From: Streblospio benedicti
Taxonomy: Eukaryota; Annelida; Polychaeta; Spionida; Spionidae
Direction of reading: 5' to 3'
Length of the DNA: 64,000 nucleotides
NCBI GenBank assembly: GCA_019095985.1
Contig: CM032665.1
Coordinates: 32,536,381 to 32,600,380 of the forward strand
Shown: piece after piece, positions 57,601 through 64,000 of the stretch
How the letters are laid out: every line of letters begins with the position of its first letter
How positions within the stretch are numbered: the first letter of the stretch is position 1
Notes under the pieces: generated by a model
Database searches by the model: none
What the model saw: the letters and a program-made list of their open reading frames with translations, nothing else
What the model was told of the DNA's origin: nothing
Translations under genes and position numbers: made by a program

Positions 57601-59222
57601 CAAGGTGTTGAGGTCAATACGTTGTGACTGTCTGATTTCCCTACTGTTCAAAATGTATTCTTTGTCAGTCGAGGTTTCTCAGAATCCTGTTCCCTTTTCA
57701 GATACACTTCCATCGCGCCTATGCTGCTGCCACATCGCGCCATTGAGGACACAGAAATCCAAGGACACTGGATTCTGCAAGACACCCAGGTGTGGGTCAA
57801 TGCCTGGGGGCAGCATCATGATGACCGCATATGGAGTGATCCATTCACATTCAATCCTAACAGATTCCTGGATAGCAATGGTGTGTCTTGCCTTTTGTTT
57901 AAATAAATCTCTGTATTAAAGTAAGGACGACGACAGTAGACCATAACACGCAAACACTCATGATACTAGATAACAAATATCCACTGGATACTGAAATAGT
58001 TCCACACAATGAGAGGAACATAGAGGATGTTTTTAAAGGCCAATAATTGTACATGGCACATCCGAAAAGTGTGTGCGCCCTTGTGAGTCACCTTTTTAGC
58101 TACAGATGTATAATGGATAAATGTACAGAAATATGTAAAAGATTAATTTTTACCTGATGAACACTCTGTACTATAGCACCACTATAGAGGTGGAGCTTGT
58201 ATTTTATGAACATTTGTGCAAGCATTTAAGGCTATTGTAAAGAACGTGGGCTAGAAAACCGTGAACTGTTATCGAGGGCAGAATGTACGTCTGACAACTT
58301 GGTAAAAGTTTAGGTGTAAAGGCTAGAAGACAAGGGATAGAGACAGAAGTAGAACTGCAAGTTAGATACTGGCCAAGTATGAACATGGCTATAAATATAC
58401 GGGGAGTTAGCCTAATGGTCTAAGGCGTCGGTCCATACACATAGGACTGGTCTGGTGTGAACAGGGGATCATGAGTTCGATTCCGTGACTTTCCAAAGAT
58501 TTACATGTCTACCTAAATTCTTTCACACTATATCACACTGATGATTAAATTTCTCAGTTCAACCTCTGTTGTCCCAGGCAGCCTGGTGTTAGCGGATCAC
58601 CCAAACCGTGTCAATCTGGTCCCGTTTGGAGCCGGTTCTCGGGTCTGTTCTGGAGAGACATTCGCCCTGAGTCGTCTCTTCCTCATTCTGGTTATGCTGC
58701 TCAATAGGTTTGAGGTAAGTGTTGAGATTTTGCCACACATTATTAGAAAAACCTTCGAGAGGCTAGCAATAATGGTCCTATCACAGATTCACTATAAATA
58801 GGCTTGCAGAAACAACAATTGCCATTACCACTGTATTCTTTAAGCTGGTATCGGACTGTATCGAACTGTACTGAGTCAGGCTACCAAAAATTGTATTGAG
58901 AAACAATATGAAAATGATATTGAGTGAGGCTGAAACGGGATGTTGAAGATGGCTTCTAAATGAATAGCATTAAATTTTTCTATCAAAATTTACAATTAGG
59001 CGGCTACCCAAAGTAGATATTAATTCAGGCTTAAAACACAAAACATACAATTGATTTGGCCTACAGTAAAGAATTTTTCCTACCAATATATCTTTGCGCA
59101 ACTTGCAGGTGCTGCCTGCGACAACCCTGGCTGACCAGCTGCCCTGCGACTCCCGCCAAATGATGGCAGGTGGCATTTTGGCGCCACCACCGCATAGCGT
59201 GCGCCTGCAGAGGCGGCAATAG
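54611..59222 (+). CDS. cytochrome P450, clan 2 (CYP17/CYP1-like), complete
   Basis: Heme monooxygenase of the ER membrane, 502 residues from six exons: 54611-54704, 55773-55933, 56532-57355, 57702-57880, 58578-58714 and 59109-59222, with all phases matching. The N-terminal anchor helix (MVYYQWIAVAGIPVLWLGW) is followed by basic residues and the proline hinge LPGPKPLPLVGNL. Exon 3 (824 bases) covers helices B to K, including a C-helix region with RHFQKKLMSQAIR and an I-helix reading SADVNTTSTTMTW. There the usual A-G-x-[D/E]-T-T is A-D-V-N-T-T. The K-helix ExxR is EVLR at the exon 3/4 junction, then NPNRF. The heme loop is FGAGSRVCSG in exon 5. The substrate cannot be told; steroid or xenobiotic oxidation is typical of the clan. 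Poly(A) signal AATAAA at 59541-59546. Confidence 0.93.
54731..55342. repeat. tandem duplication, 306-bp unit, two near-identical copies
   Basis: Both units start tactaatata (54731 and 55037) and end ttgtga (55036 and 55342), differing at only a few bases. They lie in P450 intron 1, whose splice sites are unaffected. Near-identity points to a recent event or a local assembly duplication. Confidence 0.92.
55934..56160. repeat. MITE-like repeat in P450 intron 2, related to 60890-61080
   Basis: Starts tacagtgaaacctg and has the inverse word gacaggttccactgt near 56125-56140, so it has short terminal inverted repeats. Words such as cacatctcccttttaccact and ttatatatacagt recur at 60925-60960. Confidence 0.55.
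58401..58500 (+). repeat. tRNA-derived sequence in P450 intron 4
   Basis: Box A TAGCCTAATGG (58408-58418) and box B GAGTTCGATTCC (58473-58484) follow a GGGGAGT start, a tRNA-like pol III promoter layout with a long middle section. A degenerate duplicate lies at about 62592-62690 in the duplicated block. No clean acceptor stem closes, so it is better read as a SINE head or tRNA relic than as a tRNA gene. Confidence 0.5.
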
Positions 59223-59659
59223 TATAGGGTCCTGCACGGGTCAAACTCCACCAAGACATTTAGACTTTAAATGAGTTAGCCAACCCACCCAACGAAGTGG
59301 CAGCTACGTAGCACCTTAGAAAATCTTGGATGATATGGGACACTGTATGGGTCAGACTCCACCAGAGGTCTAAGGAGGTCCCTACATGGGTTGTATTGAT
59401 ACTTGGCAGCATTCTTAAAACCACGATCCCAGCATCATGGCATGGTGTGTGTAATATGTATACTGCTATGATTTACAAACAGTATACCATCCACCTTGTT
59501 ACTACTATATATAGCGACATCGACCCATTTTCAAAGCCTTAATAAATACAATATGAAATAAGACCACAACGGTCTCAAATCAGCCATAATGCAAGAGTGG
59601 GTGCTTTTTATCAGGTTACCAGTTCATCTGTACATGTAGATTTATAACTTTTGTTGTAA

Positions 59660-60375
59660 ATTATGAAAAGCGCCCACAGGTGGGCAAAGCAGTAATACAC
59701 TGGGATGTCACTGTTCCAGTGTTCCAGTGTTTTATACACTGGCTTGTACCCAATTAATTGCGTCCGTCCATCCGTCCGCCAATCCGGTTCGTTACCCCTC
59801 TACAGGTCGCATCATTTGAGCTAGGATGCTCAAATTTGGCATGTCGATTGGAAATGGTGACCACAAGAACCCTATTTCACATGGGCCCAAACGGTCCATA
59901 TTTGGGTCCATTTGGGCCCATTGTTAGGTCCATTTTACTAGTGAATCACATTCTTATTACTATTTGAATGCACCATTAAAATCAATATTCTATAACCACA
60001 AACTCCAGACACTTCGGCTCCAAAAAATGCATCCACTTCTTGGTAATAGATGATACTGTTATAAATCAATAATCAGCCTATATATAGACAGTGACATTCC
60101 AGTGTATTAAACACTGGTTGTCCTCACCGGGGGCACTTTTCATATACACTGGCTTGTACCCAATTAATTGCGTCTGTCCGTCCGGTTCGTTACCCCTCTA
60201 CAGGTCGCATCATTTGAGCTAGGATGCTCAAATTTGGCATGTCAGTTGGAAATGGTGACCACAAGAACCCTATTTCACATGGGCCCAAACTGTCCATATT
60301 TGGGCCCATTTGGGCCCATTATTAGGTCCATTTTACTAGTACATGTATGAAAAGCGCCCACAGGTGGGCAAACCA
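59660..60375. repeat. dispersed repeat in two direct copies (59735-59945 and 60145-60350)
   Basis: Both copies read cacttggcttgtaccc-like starts, then attgcgtc, gtccgtccg-type tracts, cccctctacaggtcgcatca, tgagctaggatgctcaaatt and cccatttgggcccat tracts. The outer words gcgcccacaggtgggcaaa flank both sides (about 59668 and 60354). Together they look like one composite repeat unit duplicated locally. There is no coding content. Confidence 0.7.
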
Positions 60376-60426
60376 GTGCAAACACACTAGAATCACTGGA
60401 ATGTCACTGTCTATATAATGTAGGAA

Positions 60427-60506
60427 TTGACCACGAGTTGGAGTGTCAATCGCAAAATTGAGCATGCTCAATTTTGCGATTGACACAACAATCGAGTGGT
60501 CAATCA
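60427..60506. repeat. palindrome with a 44-bp perfect core
   Basis: The arm GTGTCAATCGCAAAATTGAG is followed by CATG and its exact inverse, so the 44 bases at about 60443-60486 are self-complementary. Imperfect symmetry continues outward to ttgaccac / gtggtcaa. The word atcgcaaaattgag also recurs near 60735. It would extrude a strong hairpin. Identity is unknown; it may be the end of a fold-back element. Confidence 0.85.
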
Positions 60507-61849
60507 CCATTCTATCATGACTAAAATCCATTTTATTTTAAAATAAATCATATTATAACATTCTCATTGCCAGTCAATTTCGTTTGTTTTGAGCGAGCGG
60601 AGACCACTACTACGGCGTTAGTCTAAACTTCTGCTCTCCGCTACACGGAACACGCCTTGCTACGTCAGCGGCTGTATTGATATTGTGAGGAGTTTAAACT
60701 AGCGCCGTGGGTTTTTTTTGGAGGGTGTTTTCCATCGCAAAATTGAGTGGGTTATTGGCGGTGGTTTTTGCACGGAATGATAGAATTATGGATTTTTAAT
60801 TTTCCAAAATTATTGATCAGACCATGATTGAATTTTTTCATTATTTTTCGCCACATAAGTTATTGGTCAGGCCATGGCCCTACCAACTTAACCCTGCGTA
60901 CGGGCACCATTGTGGGCACCATTCACAACTCCCTTTTACCTCTACCTTATATATACAGTAAACATTTATTTTAAATTCACCTGTCATATGCGAACACAAC
61001 TGACTTCTCACGGAGATGTTCACATGACACACGCTCCACTGTGCTTTCGGAAATGCTGATGCCAAGGCATAATATGCCAAGGCCTGTACCAAATATGTTA
61101 GACGAATTTGTCTTCATTTTGGGTATTTCCTAAGGCTGGTGAACCAGTGAAATACTGGAACTGATGTTAAATCATTTTTCGTCTTCTTTTTCATGTTATA
61201 AGTCGAGACCTTCATGCATCTTAACATCACGAACGGAAGAAAATTATTTTCTCTGCTTTTTAATGTCTATTGTATTATAAACATTAAAAAGGGAAAAACA
61301 ACCATAACTAACGAAAAACAACGTTTTGAAATAAATTTATTTGATCATCAGCAGTTTTCTTATTATAAAACATTTGTGGACACCAACCAGTAGGAACAAA
61401 TCGTGACACAATCTTTGCACATGGGATAAATAATAAACGTTCACATTTTTGATACAATAAACAACATAGAACAATATATTTCAAATGAACGTTTCATCAC
61501 ACTTTTCCTATTATGATAGATTTTATGAACATCAACTATAAGTGACATATAATGAAGTTCAATATTCAAAATCAATGTTTATATTCAATATTTATAGGCC
61601 TATATCTCAAATGTAAATTTATATTGGATATTCATCTACACAAGTTATACCGTATACAGTTATTGGATGGAGTTTTCCGTGTTACATAAATAGATAACTT
61701 TATTCCCAACACAACGAAATATAATTTGTAACAATTGAAGCTTAGGGAGCGTTCACAATTGACGTCAACCACATTTTCACTCTTTCTGACACTCCCCCTC
61801 CCCCATTATCAACTTTCGTCAACTTCAAGACCCCCCAATGTCAAAATCA

Positions 61850-62280
61850 CTTCTTCGGAGAAGTGATAACACTTTTTGCGCCCGAAACTGGCAGTAATGA
61901 GCCATTTTTTTCAGGTAGACAACACTAATATTGGAGCATAGTGCTATTGAAAAAGATGCTTCCTTTCTATCCTTCTTTTGCTTCCGATTGTAACAGTAGT
62001 GGCGGCACTTACGACTCAATCTGTCACCATACATCTTCCCAATGCAGCAGACGAGGCCTCAGTTCAGCAAAATGACCTAAGGATGCTCCAAATAGTAGAG
62101 AAAGCCCCCCCGACAGCCCCGAAAAGCATGGCGATGGTATGCTTTGGAGCACACAAGCCGAAATAAGAAAAATCCGTCCAGAACCCGCCATAACCAGCCA
62201 AATCACTCCACATTTGAGGCCAGATCACGCACAATCCACCATGAAATGACAAAACCGGCGTCTTTTGGAACATCTGGAGC
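61850..62280. repeat. dispersed repeat, copy related to 31950-32330
   Basis: Shares gagaagtgataac, gatgcttc and gattgtaac blocks with the other copy in the same order. It sits where exons 3-4 would be expected if the whole P450 had been duplicated. Confidence 0.4.
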
Positions 62281-62769
62281 TAGGATCGGCCATGTGAAAT
62301 GGGGACCTAAATAAATTTACAAAAATGTGTAAAAAGATTGTTACCTAGTGAAAACTTTGTCCTATTGCGGCACTACAGAGGTGGAGCTTGTACTTAATGA
62401 ACTGTTGTGCAAGCATTTCGGGCTATTATAAAGAAGGTGAGCCAGAGCACGGTGAACTCCTATCGAGGGCAGCACATGCGCCTGAAAACTCGGTAAAGGT
62501 TCAGGTGTAAAGGCTAGATGACAAGGGATAGACAGAAATAGAACTCTGTAAGTTAGATACTGGCCAAGTATGAACATGGCTAAAAATGTACGGGGAGTTA
62601 GCCTAAGGAGTCTAAGGCCCCTGTCCATACACATGGGACTGGTGTGGTGTGAACAGGAGATTGTGAGTTCAATTTATGACTTTCCAAAAATTTACATGTC
62701 TACGCGAATTCTTTCACACTATATCACACTGCTGATTAATTTTACTCAGTTGAACGTTTGTTGTTTCAG

Positions 62770-63494
62770 GCAACCTGGTGTTGGCCAATGACCCAAACCG
62801 TGTCAATCTAGTCCCGTTTGGAGCCGGGGCAAGGGCCTGTTCTGGAGAGACATTTGCCCTGAGTCGTCTCTTCCTCATTCTGGTTATGCTGCTCAATAGG
62901 TTTCAGGTGAGAGTAGAGGTTTTGCCAAATATTATCAGAAAAGAGGCTAGCAACAATGTTCCTATCACAGCTTCACTATAAATAGGCTTGTAGAACCAAA
63001 CATTGCCGTTACCACTGTATTCTTTAATAGCCTAAAAAGTGTTTTTGGCATACTACTTTTCATTAATGTGTCTTATCCTGAAACTTGTTATTTATAGTCA
63101 AGCTGGTATCAGACTATACTGAGTCAGGCTACCAAAAATAGTATTGAGAAACAATATGAAAATGATATCTAGTGCGGTTAACAAAAGGGATATTGAAGAT
63201 GGCTACCAAAAATAGCATTGAATGTGGCTATCAAAATGTATAATTGTTAGGTGGCTACCAAGATTAAATATTGATTCAGGCTTCAAACAAAAAACAACAA
63301 ACAAAAATCAACAACACATAATTGATTGGGGCTATTGTAAAGAACAATGCTACAAATATATATCTTCCCTCAACTTGCAGGTGCTGCCTGCGACAACCCT
63401 GGCTGACCAGCCGCCCTGCGACTCCCGCCAAATGACGCTAGGTGTAGTTTTGGCGCCACCACCCCATAGTGTGCGCCTGCAGAGGCGGCAGTAG
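62770..63494 (+). CDS. duplicate of the last two P450 exons (heme-binding cassette), intact
   Basis: Two exons, 62770-62906 (137 bases) and 63381-63494 (114 bases), have exactly the lengths and phases of P450 exons 5 and 6. They encode the heme loop FGAGARACSGETFALSRL and the C-terminus VLPATTLADQPPCDSRQM to a stop. Splice sites are good. The preceding intron (from about 62380) and the first 60 bases after the stop are also duplicated, as is a piece of intron 2 at about 60890-61080. No exon 1-4 copy is visible. It is either the relic of a second gene or an alternative 3' end for the gene at 54.6-59.2 kb, since exon 4 could splice to it in frame. Confidence 0.75.
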
Positions 63495-64000
63495 TATAGG
63501 GCCCTGCACGGGTCAAACTCCACCAACAAGACATTTAGACTTTAATGAGATACGGTACAGCTACACAAGGTACAGATACACACGGTACAGACAGTTACCA
63601 TTAGCTGTCTCTCACCTTCCTCCCATCGGCATAAAAGTCATAGCCATACACACACAATGATTGATCCCTCTAATATATCCATCCCACCAGCTTTTGGCAA
63701 GTTCTGCTACCCCTGGTAAACATGTGGGGAACAGATATAGACTCTATATACAGATACAGATTGAATGAGAAAGAAGAGAATTCCGGTATTTATGTTGACA
63801 ATCACATGAGTAGACTACATGTATTTAGATAAACAAAAAATACCAGAAATTGAATTTATAGATGACACGAATATATAAAACACTGAAAATCAAAACATTG
63901 AATTTAATTTACTAGTAAGTATATTGTAATATTCTATATTTTATAAATTAAATTGAGAAGGGCACTAGAGATGTCGAAACATGTTTAAATAAATTTGATT
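63495..64000. other. 3' flank of the duplicated P450 exons
   Basis: The first 60 bases resemble the 3' UTR of the complete P450. A short degenerate repeat of ggtacagntacaca words follows at about 63549-63596. An AATAAA stands at 63988-63993. No further gene is seen before the window ends. Confidence 0.6.

Noticed and set aside
58401-58500. A functional tRNA gene
   Set aside because: Boxes A and B are present, but the acceptor stem does not close and the sequence is duplicated in degenerate form, so it is listed as a tRNA-derived repeat.
1-64000. CRISPR arrays, bacterial operons, riboswitches
   Set aside because: The window is spliced animal DNA; the tandem repeats seen are minisatellites, microsatellites and transposon modules without spacer structure.

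Overview
The window is nuclear DNA of an animal with compact, intron-rich genes: GT-AG introns mostly 0.1-1 kb, AT-rich intergenic DNA, many short mobile elements. The gene set (sarcomeric-type myosin heavy chain, SLC5 sodium/solute symporter, clan-2 cytochrome P450) together with very divergent allele-like copies fits a highly heterozygous marine invertebrate (lophotrochozoan or invertebrate deuterostome). I cannot name the species from sequence alone.

Layout. 1-13.97 kb: the 3' two thirds of a muscle myosin II heavy chain gene on the + strand, from the switch II/relay region to the stop codon, including a pair of 147-bp alternative rod exons only 39 bp apart. 13.97-20.27 kb: intergenic DNA with a tRNA-derived SINE, a 150-bp tandem duplication, a MITE-like inverted repeat and a GC-rich block. 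20.27-35.5 kb: an SLC5 (monocarboxylate-transporter-like) gene of 18 exons. Its introns hold a SINE, a MITE, a minisatellite and a 5.7-kb inverted-repeat transposon with a Penelope-like retroelement and a hammerhead-ribozyme-like motif inside. 37,388-37,487: a run of exactly 100 N. 37.49-46.41 kb: a second copy of SLC5 exons 6-18 with introns and 3' flank, lacking exons 1-5. This looks like an uncollapsed second haplotype rather than a true tandem gene. 46.41-54.15 kb: mobile elements (5'-truncated LINE, a long-inverted-repeat element, and a palindromic transposon with a nuclease-like ORF). 54.61-59.55 kb: a complete six-exon cytochrome P450 of 502 aa. 59.55-64 kb: repeats, a 44-bp perfect palindrome, and an intact duplicate of the last two P450 exons (heme-binding cassette).

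The three host genes have no obvious functional link; their proximity is ordinary animal gene order. Points most worth a second look: the mutually exclusive myosin rod exons, the SLC5 duplication beside the assembly gap with homopolymer indels in one copy, the transposon with its exact empty site in the other copy, the hammerhead-like motif, the altered P450 I-helix and the duplicated heme cassette.
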